From: DAOUAG01 sp034432935
GTDB taxonomy: Bacteria; Chloroflexota; Dehalococcoidia; SM23-28-2; RBG-16-64-32
NCBI GenBank assembly: GCA_034432935.1
Contig: DAOUBD010000005.1
Location: forward strand, 14,218 to 78,217
Direction: 5' to 3'
DNA: 64,000 bases
Below, piece by piece: positions 7,892 through 15,839 of the stretch; positions within the stretch are counted from its first letter, which is position 1; each line of letters opens with the position of its first letter. The translations under genes and the position numbers were made by a program. The notes under the pieces were generated by a model. It ran no database searches. It had not been told where the DNA came from and saw nothing but the letters and a program-made list of their open reading frames with translations.

Positions 7892-9697
7892 ATGGCCGCC
7901 GGCAGTCAAACGATAGCTCCCATCTCGGACATGGGCACCCGCACCAAGGTGGTGGTCATGGCCGGGACCCTCCTTGGCCTCTTCACGGCGGCGATGGACC
8001 AGACGGTGGTCGGCACCTCCATGCCACGGATCATCGCAGACCTCGGAGGCTTCGGTCTGTTCAGTTGGGTGGGTACCGGCTTCATGTTGGCCTCCACGAC
8101 CACAGTGCCGGTAGTCGGCAAGCTGACGGACCTCTACGGGCGAAAACCCTTTTACATGCTGGGGATTGCCGTACTCATCGGTGGGTCGGCGCTGGCTGGC
8201 TCGTCCCAGAACGTAGAACAGCTCATCGCCTTTCGTGTCGTCCAGGGGCTGGGCGCCGGGATGATCATGGGCATCGCCTTCGCCATCGTGGGGGACGTCT
8301 TCCCCCCGGCGGAGCGTGGCCGCTGGGCCGGCCTGATGTCCGGCACCTTCGCCTCCGCCAGCGTCATCGGGCCGCTGCTCGGCGGCACCCTGACGGACCA
8401 CGTGCACTGGCGCTGGGTGTTCTACGTGAACCTGCCTTTGGGCTCGCTGGCGCTGCTGGTGCTCCTCCTGGGGATGCCGAATATCCGCCCTGCGACGCGG
8501 CCGCAACTCGACTATCGGGGCATCCTCTGTCTAGTGGCCACGGTGGTGCCGCTCCTTCTTGCCCTGTCGTGGGCGGGCAGCCGGTATCCCTGGATCTCGC
8601 CGCAGGTGATCGGATTCTTGGCGTGGGCGGCCTTGGGGCTGGTGTTGTTCACCTGGGCGGAGCTGCGGACGTCGGATCCCGTGCTGCCCATGTCGTTCTT
8701 CCGCAACCGGGTTTTTGCCGTCTCGGCCCTGGTGACGTTGATCAGCGGGTTTGGGATGTTCGGCAGCCTATTCTACATCCCGCTTTTCGTACAAGGCGTG
8801 ATCGGCAAATCGGCCACCAACTCGGGCATCGTCACCATGCCCATGATGATCGCCATGGCGATATCCAGCGCCATCGCAGGTCAGATCATGTCGCGCTCCG
8901 GACGCTACAGAATACTGGGCGTCCTTGGCATGGCAGTGATCGTGGCCGGCTTCGTTGTGCTTTCGCGGTTGGATGTGCACTCCACGAGCCGGGACGCGAC
9001 GATGGGCATGGTGATCCTGGGGGCTGGATTCGGTACCTCGATACCCATCTTCATGCTAGCCGTGCAGAACGCTGTGCCCTACAGGTACATGGGGATATCG
9101 ACATCCAGCATCCAGTTCCTGCGCTCCGTAGGCGGCACCATGGGGGTTGCCGTAATGTTTTCCCTCATCCAGGCGCAGTACCACGATGGCCTGCGGGCCA
9201 ACGTGCCTGCCGTCGTGCAGGAGCAGCCACAGCTCAGCAAGGCCTTGAACGACCCTCAGTTCCTGCTGAACGCCGAGGCTTACGGCAGGGTGCAGCAGGC
9301 GTTCCAGGGCTTCGGGGCCCAGGGCCAGGCGATATTCGACCAGACGATCAACGCCGTCAAGGTGTCGCTATCTTCGGCCATCACGGAGGCTTTCTTCGCC
9401 TCCGTCTTCATCATGGCTGCTGCGGCAGTGGTCGCCGCCTTCATGAAGGAGATCCCCCTCCGCAAGTTCCATTACCTGGAGGCGGAGGGCGGCGTGCGGG
9501 ACGAACTCGCCCCACAGGCGCCGCAGGTGGCAGCCGGGCCCGTGGCCAGCCTGCCGGATGCGGCCAAGATGCAGCCGTCGGGGCGCGAGGGCCCTGGTGG
9601 CCTCCTGGCCGGTGGCCCCGGCGTCCGGCTGCTGGCGTTAGGCGCGGCCGTTAGCCTGCTGGCGGTGCTGGTCGTGCGGCTTGTCCGTCGCCTCTAG
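7892..9697 (+). CDS. DHA2-family (EmrB/QacA-type) MFS exporter
   Basis: A 601-residue membrane protein with about 14 hydrophobic segments. MFS motifs include LFTAAMDQTVVGTSMPRIIADL in the first segment, the loop GKLTDLYGRKPFY, and RVVQGLGAGMIMG. The DHA2 family exports drugs, dyes or other hydrophobic compounds using the proton gradient. An unusual C-terminal tail of about 80 residues after the last core helix is Pro/Ala/Gly-rich (residues ~520-575) and then ends in one more hydrophobic segment and Arg residues. It is cotranscribed with the upstream MarR gene. Confidence 0.92.
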   Translation: MAAGSQTIAPISDMGTRTKVVVMAGTLLGLFTAAMDQTVVGTSMPRIIADLGGFGLFSWVGTGFMLASTTTVPVVGKLTDLYGRKPFYMLGIAVLIGGSALAGSSQNVEQLIAFRVVQGLGAGMIMGIAFAIVGDVFPPAERGRWAGLMSGTFASASVIGPLLGGTLTDHVHWRWVFYVNLPLGSLALLVLLLGMPNIRPATRPQLDYRGILCLVATVVPLLLALSWAGSRYPWISPQVIGFLAWAALGLVLFTWAELRTSDPVLPMSFFRNRVFAVSALVTLISGFGMFGSLFYIPLFVQGVIGKSATNSGIVTMPMMIAMAISSAIAGQIMSRSGRYRILGVLGMAVIVAGFVVLSRLDVHSTSRDATMGMVILGAGFGTSIPIFMLAVQNAVPYRYMGISTSSIQFLRSVGGTMGVAVMFSLIQAQYHDGLRANVPAVVQEQPQLSKALNDPQFLLNAEAYGRVQQAFQGFGAQGQAIFDQTINAVKVSLSSAITEAFFASVFIMAAAAVVAAFMKEIPLRKFHYLEAEGGVRDELAPQAPQVAAGPVASLPDAAKMQPSGREGPGGLLAGGPGVRLLALGAAVSLLAVLVVRLVRRL

Positions 9698-9785
9698 TCG
9701 CTCCGACCTGTTCGGGCGGCGTTGGAAGGCCGGCCCGTTTGCCGGAGGCCCGGTCTTGATGGTTTGATGGTCTCTGAAGCGTGCC

Positions 9786-10484
9786 ATGGACCTTATCTGG
9801 GATGGCGTCAAGGAGGCCGTCCGCCTCGTCTTTACCGGCAACGGTTACGTTTACGAGGTGACCTTCACGTCGCTCCTCGTCTCGGGAGCGGCCACGGGCA
9901 TCGCCGTGGTGGTGGGCCTGGGGCTAGCGTCGCTCCTCGCCTTCTCGTCGCCGCCGGGGCGCACGGCAGCGATAGGGGTGCTGAATACAGGCATGGCCCT
10001 GCCCCCGGTGGTCGTGGGCCTCTTCGTCGCGGTGATGTTATGGCGGACGGGGCCCTTCGGACAGCTGCACCTCCTGTACACCCGCTGGGCCATCATCATC
10101 GCCCAGGCCATCATCGCCACGCCTGTGGTCACGGCCCTGGCCGTCGCCGCCCTTCAGAGCCTGCACCCGCGCCTGCGGTTGCAAGTCCTCGCCCTGGGGG
10201 CGTCCCGCTGGCAGGCGGCCTGGCTTCTGTTTAGAGAGGCGCGCCAGTCTCTCATGGCCGCCGTTATCGCCGGCTTCGGGGCCGCCATCTCAGAGGTAGG
10301 GGCCACCATCATGGTAGGCGGCAACATAAAGGGGGAGACTCGCACCCTGACATCGGCTGCCGTCCTGGAGGTGTCGCAGGGGCATCTGGAGACGGCGATG
10401 GCGCTATCGTTCATCCTCCTGGCGGTCATCTTTCTCGTGATCCTCTCCTTCACCCTGGTGCAGCAACGGAGGCCCCGTCCTTGA
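9786..10484 (+). CDS. TupB-like tungstate/molybdate ABC permease
   Basis: A 232-residue inner-membrane permease with about five to six hydrophobic segments. The EAA-type loop ALGASRWQAAWLLFREARQSL is present, and so is the TupB hallmark ISEVGATIMVGGNIKGETRT. TupB forms the channel of the high-affinity tungstate importer TupABC. The stop overlaps the start of the ATPase gene by 4 bp. No substrate-binding protein (TupA) is adjacent. A Mo/W supply role fits the nearby molybdenum hydroxylase and MocA-like gene, but the specific anion cannot be told from the permease. Confidence 0.82.
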   Translation: MDLIWDGVKEAVRLVFTGNGYVYEVTFTSLLVSGAATGIAVVVGLGLASLLAFSSPPGRTAAIGVLNTGMALPPVVVGLFVAVMLWRTGPFGQLHLLYTRWAIIIAQAIIATPVVTALAVAALQSLHPRLRLQVLALGASRWQAAWLLFREARQSLMAAVIAGFGAAISEVGATIMVGGNIKGETRTLTSAAVLEVSQGHLETAMALSFILLAVIFLVILSFTLVQQRRPRP

Positions 10485-11587
10485 TGGCGCCTCGTTTGGG
10501 TCTGAGGGGCGTGCGGGTGTCCTGGAGCGGGCGCAGCATCCTCGAGGTGGATTCCCTGGACGTCTTTCCAGGCGAGGTTTTGGCTGTGGTGGGTCCCAAC
10601 GGGGCCGGCAAGAGCACCCTCTTGCAAGTCATGGCACTGCTGCAACGCCCAGGCCAAGGGCAGGTGCTGTTCGATGGCCAGCCGGCCAGGCCGGGTTCGC
10701 TGGGGCTCCGCCGGCGGATGGCGATGGTTTTCCAGGAGCCTTTGTTGCTGGGGGGAACAGTCGGATACAACGTCTGCTGCGGGCTGGCGATGCGGGGGGT
10801 GCCGCGGGGTGAGCAGGAGCGGCGGGCGGCGCTCTGGCTGGAGCGCTTCGGTGTGGCCCACCTGGCCGGCCGGTCTGTGCGGTCGCTCTCCGGTGGCGAG
10901 GCGCAGCGGGTAAGCCTGGCCCGGGCCCTGGCGCTGGAGCCGGAGGTGTTGCTCCTGGACGAGCCCTTCGCGGCCCTGGACGCGCCCACCCGCGGTCTCC
11001 TGATGGACGACCTGGACCAGGTGCTGGCGGAGCGCGGGACGACCACCGTGTTCGTGACCCACGACCGCAACGAGGCGCTGCGCCTGGGGGACAGGGTGGC
11101 GGTGCTCATGGGCGGCCGCGTCAGGCAGTGCGGGACGCCCTCGGACGTTTTCGCCGCCCCGGCGGACGCCGAGGTGGCGGCTTTCGTGGGTGTCGAGACC
11201 ATCGTCTCGGGGCAGGTGCGGGAGGTCAGCCAGGGGCTGGCGCTGGTGGACGTCTGCGGCAGAACAGTGGAGGCGCCGGCAGCCAGCGGGCCCGGGTCCG
11301 GCGTCCTGGTCTGCTTGCGGCCTGAGGATGTGGTGTTGGAAGCGCCGGCGGAGGGCGTAGCTCACAGCAGCGCCCGCAACCGCTTGCCGGCGGTGGTGCG
11401 CCGGGCCCTGCCCGCCGGACCCCTCGTCCGGGTGGAGCTGGACGCGGGTTTTCCGCTGGTGGCCCTGGTCACGAGACAATCAGCTGGCGAGCTGGCCTTG
11501 GCCCCTGGCGCGTCTGTGGTGGCATCCTTCAAGGCGACGGCGGTGCACCTCATACCGCGGCGCCGGGAAGGCGCCCGCGGTGGCTAA
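10481..11587 (+). CDS. ABC transporter ATPase, TupC/ModC-like with C-terminal TOBE-like region
   Basis: A 368-residue ATPase: Walker A GPNGAGKST, Q-loop VFQEP, signature LSGGEAQR, Walker B LLLDEPFAALD and H-loop VTHDRNEA are all intact. Residues after ~240 form an extension resembling the regulatory oxyanion-binding domain of ModC-type ATPases (VCLRPEDVVLE, then a repeat of short strands). It powers the overlapping TupB-like permease. The 3' end overlaps the convergent GDPD gene by 4 bp. Confidence 0.85.
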   Translation: MMAPRLGLRGVRVSWSGRSILEVDSLDVFPGEVLAVVGPNGAGKSTLLQVMALLQRPGQGQVLFDGQPARPGSLGLRRRMAMVFQEPLLLGGTVGYNVCCGLAMRGVPRGEQERRAALWLERFGVAHLAGRSVRSLSGGEAQRVSLARALALEPEVLLLDEPFAALDAPTRGLLMDDLDQVLAERGTTTVFVTHDRNEALRLGDRVAVLMGGRVRQCGTPSDVFAAPADAEVAAFVGVETIVSGQVREVSQGLALVDVCGRTVEAPAASGPGSGVLVCLRPEDVVLEAPAEGVAHSSARNRLPAVVRRALPAGPLVRVELDAGFPLVALVTRQSAGELALAPGASVVASFKATAVHLIPRRREGARGG

Positions 11588-12315
11588 GGCGACGGCGACG
11601 GGAGCTTGGCCAGGAGCCTCAGGTCGTTGCTGATGATCCCTTCGGCCCCCAGCTCTAGGAGACGCCGGGCCTCGTCGAGGTCGTCAACCGTCCAACAGTA
11701 GGCGCCGATGCGCCGCTCCGCCAGGAAGCGAAGCCTCTTCTCCGTGGCCAAGCGATGGTGCATGCAGAGCCCTCTTGTGGCCCTGTTGCCCTCGATCATG
11801 CGCCTGACTATCGCCCATTGGCTCCGGTGCTCGACTGAGTAGCGGACCTCGAGGCGTGGCGCCACCTCTCGCACACGGTCCAACACGCCGTATACCTGTC
11901 CGCAGACGGCCACCCACGTCTGAGCCCCATACTCCGTGATGCGGGCGGCAAGCGTGCTGGCGAAAGCGGCGGTCTGCCGCCCGTTATAGTGGCCCTTCAC
12001 GTCCAGTAACAGCCGTTTCTTGCCCGCCGTGGCCCGCAGGAGGCCGGCCAGCTTCAAGGGCGGGAATTCCGGCCTCAGGTAGTAGCCCCGCCACAGCGCC
12101 AGGCTGAGGGGGAGCAAACGGTGCCCGGCCATCTGCTTGTCCATCAGCAGCGGCAGGAAGCCCAGCCGGCGCTCGTGCCGCACCCAGATGTCCCCAGCGC
12201 GATACCAGATGTCGGCCTCGATGACGTCAATGTCAGCGGCCAGGGCGCGCCTAAGGAGCCCCGGGTTGTTGCCATAGGCGTGGGCGATGCGCACAGGGCG
12301 GAGGGTCTCTCCCAT
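11584..12315 (-). CDS. Glycerophosphodiester phosphodiesterase family protein
   Basis: A 243-residue TIM-barrel GDPD-like protein. It starts with RIAHAYGNN (in place of the usual HRG-x-x-x-x-x-N), followed by the acid motif VIEADIWYRAGDIWVRHE, a mid-barrel LLLDVKGHY, and the C-terminal strands YCWTVDDLDEARRLLELGAEGIISND. The metal-binding E-x-D and downstream H are present. The family hydrolyses glycerophosphodiesters to glycerol-3-phosphate and an alcohol. There is no signal peptide, so it is likely cytoplasmic. The substitution around the first His makes substrate specificity uncertain. Confidence 0.8.
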   Translation of the reverse strand: MGETLRPVRIAHAYGNNPGLLRRALAADIDVIEADIWYRAGDIWVRHERRLGFLPLLMDKQMAGHRLLPLSLALWRGYYLRPEFPPLKLAGLLRATAGKKRLLLDVKGHYNGRQTAAFASTLAARITEYGAQTWVAVCGQVYGVLDRVREVAPRLEVRYSVEHRSQWAIVRRMIEGNRATRGLCMHHRLATEKRLRFLAERRIGAYCWTVDDLDEARRLLELGAEGIISNDLRLLAKLPSPSP

Positions 12316-12332
12316 CTCCCGAGGCGTTGGTG

Positions 12333-12806
12333 CTAGCGGGCCCGGGCAGCCTCCGAGGCGATGCGCTGAAGCTGCTGGGCGCGGAGCCGGTATTGGGCCG
12401 CCGCCATCGCCAATATCTGGCGAAGCGTGTAGGTGGTGCCATCCTCCGCTGTAGCGGTGCGCTCCAGGTCGGCGGGGACGAGGTCGTGCAGCAGGTTAGT
12501 GAAGCGCCGGTGGGCAACTTGCAGCGATATCTTGGCCTCTCGCAAGGAGAGGAAGTCCGCCTTCTCCAAGCACGGGGGCTGGGGCAGCTTCAGGGCCCGG
12601 GCCGCCAGGCGCCCGTAGTAGAAGTTGACCTCATCGGAGGTGCGTTCCAGAATGCTGCGCACGGAGTCGCCGTTCGCCGCCGCCCGGTCATAGACCGCGG
12701 GGTCGCAGACCTCCAGCGCCTCCATGAGGGCGTCCCTGGAGTCCTCCAGACGGCGGAGGAGCTCTTCGAGTTCGAAGGCCGGCTCGGAGTTTCCCTCGGT
12801 GCTCAT
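12333..12806 (-). CDS. DinB-family four-helix protein
   Basis: A 157-residue all-helical protein with a DinB-like pattern: a long N-terminal helix (LEELLRRLEDSRDALMEALE), SVRSILERTSDEVNFYYGRL as helix 2, and TLRQILAMAAAQYRLRAQQLQRI as the last helix. The three-His metal triad of metal-binding DinB enzymes is not complete (only His at AHRRFTNLLHDL is evident), so catalytic activity is doubtful. GGAGGTAGT precedes the ATG. The function is unknown; the family includes thiol transferases and stress proteins. Confidence 0.6.
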   Translation of the reverse strand: MSTEGNSEPAFELEELLRRLEDSRDALMEALEVCDPAVYDRAAANGDSVRSILERTSDEVNFYYGRLAARALKLPQPPCLEKADFLSLREAKISLQVAHRRFTNLLHDLVPADLERTATAEDGTTYTLRQILAMAAAQYRLRAQQLQRIASEAARAR

Positions 12807-12934
12807 CGGAATACTACCTCCAGGGGCTAGGAGCGCTACAAGGCCATCCCTCTCGCAAGGAACTGAGGGCGCATCAGGTCCGTCCCGTGACGGCTACCAG
12901 TATATGAGCGCCTCCAAAGGGCGGCAAGCCAGCG

Positions 12935-13459
12935 TCAGGGCGGCGTTGGCGCAGACCGGATGCGGGTGCCCTGCTTCTTGAGGATGCGGGTGCTGAACAG
13001 GACATCGTGGGGAAGGCCTTCCAGGCCGGCCTCGCGGTTGATCTCCTGGACCTTGTGCAGCACCTCCTCCTGGGACATGCCGTGGACCATGGCGAACAAG
13101 TTGTAGGGCCAGCCAGGCCGGCGTGGCCGCCGGTAACAGTGGGTGATCTCCGTCCGTTGCCCCAACCTCGCTCCAACCTCTGATACCCGCTCGTCGGGCA
13201 CGTCCCACACGGCCATGCCGTTATACCTGACGCCCAGGGCATAGTGGTTGGGCACCGCCGCCAGGCGCTTGATGATGCGGCGATCCAGGAGAGAGCGCAG
13301 CATCGCCAGGACCTCCCCCTCGCCAGTACCCAGTTGTTCAGCGATCTCCTTCCAGGGCTCGGGGACCAGGGGTATCCCCTCCTGGACGATAAGGAGGAGC
13401 TGTCGCTCCAACGGGCTGATGGCAGCCTCCGTACCCACGCCTTCCCCCTGTTCCGTCAT
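12935..13459 (-). CDS. ahbB: Siroheme decarboxylase subunit AhbB-like (Lrp/AsnC fold)
   Basis: A 174-residue protein with an N-terminal helix-turn-helix (LERQLLLIVQEGIPLVPEPW) and an AsnC-like sensor fold. The sequence follows AhbB/NirG-H proteins rather than DNA-binding Lrp: KRLAAVPNHYALGVRYNGMAVWDVPD, then EITHCYRRPRRPGWPYNLFAMVHG, including the conserved His-Cys-Tyr and W-P-Y-N-L-F segment at the tetrapyrrole site. Together with AhbA it decarboxylates siroheme to 12,18-didecarboxysiroheme in the alternative haem (or haem d1) pathway. It overlaps ahbA by 4 bp. The other ahb/nir genes are not in the window. Confidence 0.82.
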   Translation of the reverse strand: MTEQGEGVGTEAAISPLERQLLLIVQEGIPLVPEPWKEIAEQLGTGEGEVLAMLRSLLDRRIIKRLAAVPNHYALGVRYNGMAVWDVPDERVSEVGARLGQRTEITHCYRRPRRPGWPYNLFAMVHGMSQEEVLHKVQEINREAGLEGLPHDVLFSTRILKKQGTRIRSAPTPP

Positions 13460-13944
13460 CCCTGGTGTCCCGTAGCGCCGTTCTCGTCAGCGTCCGGCAG
13501 CTCGTAGTAGAACTCGACGCGGTATTCCTCCAGGGTCGGGAGGTTGAGGACCTCGAGGCCAGTCTCCCTCTCGATCTCGCTGATGACGCGCTGCACCGCC
13601 TGTGGGTCTTCCGAGGATACGACGAACCACAGGTTGTAGTGGTGGGTGCGCTCGTAGTTGTGAGAGATCTCCGGGTGGCGGTTGATGGCGGCGATGACCT
13701 CGTCCAGCCGTTCGGGGGGTGCGGCCACGGCGGCCAGGGTGCGCTCTCCCCCCAACTGGGGCGCGTTGAGGATGGCGCCCAGGCGTGTCAGGCCCCCTTC
13801 GTCCAGCAGGCGGCGCAGGCGGCGTATCACATCTTCCTCGGTCGTCCCGACGGCGCGGGCGGCCTCCAGATACGGGCGCGGCGTGAGGGGTATGCCCCTC
13901 TGGAGCAGGTTTATGAGGCGCCGGTCGCTGCTATCCAGATACAC
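13456..13944 (-). CDS. ahbA: Siroheme decarboxylase subunit AhbA-like (Lrp/AsnC fold)
   Basis: Paralogue of the adjacent ahbB: LDSSDRRLINLLQRGIPLTPRPY at the N-terminus, TRLGAILNAPQLGGERTLAA, and HPEISHNYERTHHYNLWFVV, the His/Tyr-rich segment typical of AhbA/NirL. It forms a heterodimer with AhbB. The start is uncertain. GTG 13944 gives the length usual for the family, with GAGG about 12 bases upstream. The reading frame stays open back to 14055 inside the acyl-CoA dehydrogenase gene. An ATG that overlaps the dehydrogenase stop (13976) is in a different frame and cannot be used. Confidence 0.8.
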   Translation of the reverse strand: MYLDSSDRRLINLLQRGIPLTPRPYLEAARAVGTTEEDVIRRLRRLLDEGGLTRLGAILNAPQLGGERTLAAVAAPPERLDEVIAAINRHPEISHNYERTHHYNLWFVVSSEDPQAVQRVISEIERETGLEVLNLPTLEEYRVEFYYELPDADENGATGHQG

Positions 13945-13972
13945 CGCGTCATCGATCCTCTGGCGCGTGTTG

Positions 13973-15745
13973 TCATACCGAGGCGGGCAGGGCCTCTGGC
14001 GGCAGCGGCTGATAGCGGGTGATGGGGGCGAAGAGGTCCAGCACGGAACGGTCATCGCTGATGGCCCGCATGGGGCCGCTGCGGGCTGCCAGGAGCCGGT
14101 CCCGAATGAAGAAGCGGGCGACGGCGGCCTTGCGGGCTGAGCCTGTCTTCCGCATCTCCTCCTGGGCGGCTTCCAAGAGGAGCGACGCCTGCGTGAGGTC
14201 CGAGAGGAAGGATGTCACGCGCCGGGCGTGGAGCTGCCGCAGGTCGGCGTCTGCTCTAGCCAGGAAGAGGATCATCTCTTGGGCATCGCGCCGGGCCTGG
14301 AGCACAGCGTCCTTGAGTTGGGCCAGCGCCGGGTGCTCGACGCCTGCGAGCGCCCGGTCTACGCGGTCCAGGAGGGCGTCGTGGGCGTTCTCCTTGGCCA
14401 TGGAGCGCAGGACGTCCAGGCAGATGATGTTCTCGGTGCCCTCCCAGATGGTGTGGCATTGGGCGTCCCGCAGTTGGCGGGCCGTGGGCCAGGTCTCGAC
14501 GTAGCCGTTGCCGCCGAGGATTTCCACGGCCTGGCTGGCCAGCTCCAGGCCGCCGCGGGCGCCCCGGAACTTGGCCAGGGGCACCAGGATGCGGTAGAGG
14601 CGGCGGCCCTTTTCGTCTCCGGTGGCCCCGGCTAGGGAGGCGGCCTCGAAGACCATGGCGGAGGCGCCCTCCAAGGCCACCACCATCTGAACCAGCGTCT
14701 CCTGAACCATCGGCAGCTCATCCAGGCGCCGGCCGAAGGCCGTGCGGTGGGCCGCGTAGATGGCGGCTTCCAGGAAGGAGCGCCGCATGATGCCCAGCCC
14801 CATGGTGGCCACCCCCAGGCGCGACCCGTTCACCATGCTCATCATGCGGTTGAGGCCCCGTGCCTCGGAGCCGGCGTCGCGGTTAGGGTTGCTCAGGATG
14901 TAGGCCTCTGCATCGATGAAATCGACCTCGGCCGTGGGCACCGAGCGCGTCCCCAGCTTGTCCTTCAGCCGCTTGATGCGGATGCCGTTGCGGGTGCCGT
15001 CGGCGCGCTCCGCGGGCACCAGGAAGAGGGCCAGGCCCCGCACTCCCGCCTCGGCCCCCTCGGGGCGCGCCAGGGTGGCGATGGCCTTGGCGTCAACGTT
15101 GGAGCAGAACCACTTGGACCCGTTGAGCAACCAGCGGTCGCCGTCCCGGCGGGCCACCGTCTCGCTGGTGCCGAGATCAGAACCGCCGCGGATCTCCGTC
15201 ATGAACATGGCTCCATCCCAGGAGCCGTCGAAGGTGGGCGATTGGAGGTGTGGCAGCACCCTCTCCTTGATCTCCGGCGAGCCCCAGCGCGAGACCAGGA
15301 GCTCGACGCCGCTAGTCATCCCCGTAGCGCACACCATGCCGGTGTCGCATTGACTGAGAAGGTAAGTGAAGGCCGAGCCTAGTACTGTGGGGATGGGCTT
15401 GCCCCGGCGCGCCGATAGCCCCTGGGGCCCTTCGTTCCATATGTCGCGCTTGCTCTCGATGGCGTCAGGGTGGTGAACGATGGTGCAGACCTCGTTGCCC
15501 CAGGCGTCGTAGCGCTCCAGGCGCGGCGGGTTGCGGTCGATCACCTCCGCCCGGCGCGCCAGGGGCCCGCCACAGAGTTCGCCCCAGCGCACCAGCGTCT
15601 CCTCGGCCCACTCTCTGTCTTCGGCCCCGATGTACCGGTCCGCTATGTCCCGCAGGTTGGGGTCGATGAGGTACCAGTTGAGTCCTATGGCGGACTCAAA
15701 GCTGCTATAGTCGATGCCCTCGCCGTTGCTCCTAAGCCTATCCAT
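13973..15745 (-). CDS. AidB-like acyl-CoA dehydrogenase
   Basis: About 590 residues, longer than ordinary acyl-CoA dehydrogenases. The N-terminal domain (NWYLIDPNLRDIADRYIG, then VHHPDAIESKRDIW) resembles AidB-like members. The flavin core follows: GMVCATGMTSGVELLVSRWG, GAMFMTEIRGGSDLGTSE and WLLNGSKWFCSNVDAKAI. The C-terminal domain has QAVEILGGNGYVETWPTARQLRDAQ and the E in IWEGTENIICLDVLR. It probably oxidises acyl-CoAs or acts on alkylated targets. The start at ATG 15745 is chosen for GAGGAGAG upstream; the frame is open further but without support. Confidence 0.9.
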   Translation of the reverse strand: MDRLRSNGEGIDYSSFESAIGLNWYLIDPNLRDIADRYIGAEDREWAEETLVRWGELCGGPLARRAEVIDRNPPRLERYDAWGNEVCTIVHHPDAIESKRDIWNEGPQGLSARRGKPIPTVLGSAFTYLLSQCDTGMVCATGMTSGVELLVSRWGSPEIKERVLPHLQSPTFDGSWDGAMFMTEIRGGSDLGTSETVARRDGDRWLLNGSKWFCSNVDAKAIATLARPEGAEAGVRGLALFLVPAERADGTRNGIRIKRLKDKLGTRSVPTAEVDFIDAEAYILSNPNRDAGSEARGLNRMMSMVNGSRLGVATMGLGIMRRSFLEAAIYAAHRTAFGRRLDELPMVQETLVQMVVALEGASAMVFEAASLAGATGDEKGRRLYRILVPLAKFRGARGGLELASQAVEILGGNGYVETWPTARQLRDAQCHTIWEGTENIICLDVLRSMAKENAHDALLDRVDRALAGVEHPALAQLKDAVLQARRDAQEMILFLARADADLRQLHARRVTSFLSDLTQASLLLEAAQEEMRKTGSARKAAVARFFIRDRLLAARSGPMRAISDDRSVLDLFAPITRYQPLPPEALPASV

Positions 15746-15839
15746 TGTGGCTCTCCTCTCTCTCTCTGCTGCCAGGTTGGTGGTGCGTCCCCTTCCGACT
15801 AGTATAGCGCCTGCGATGCCGGGACGCCGGCGCCCGCCG

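Noticed and set aside
12935..13944. Lrp/AsnC transcriptional regulators
   Set aside because: Two coupled genes with the His/Tyr-rich AhbA/AhbB segments fit siroheme decarboxylases better; the fold is shared.
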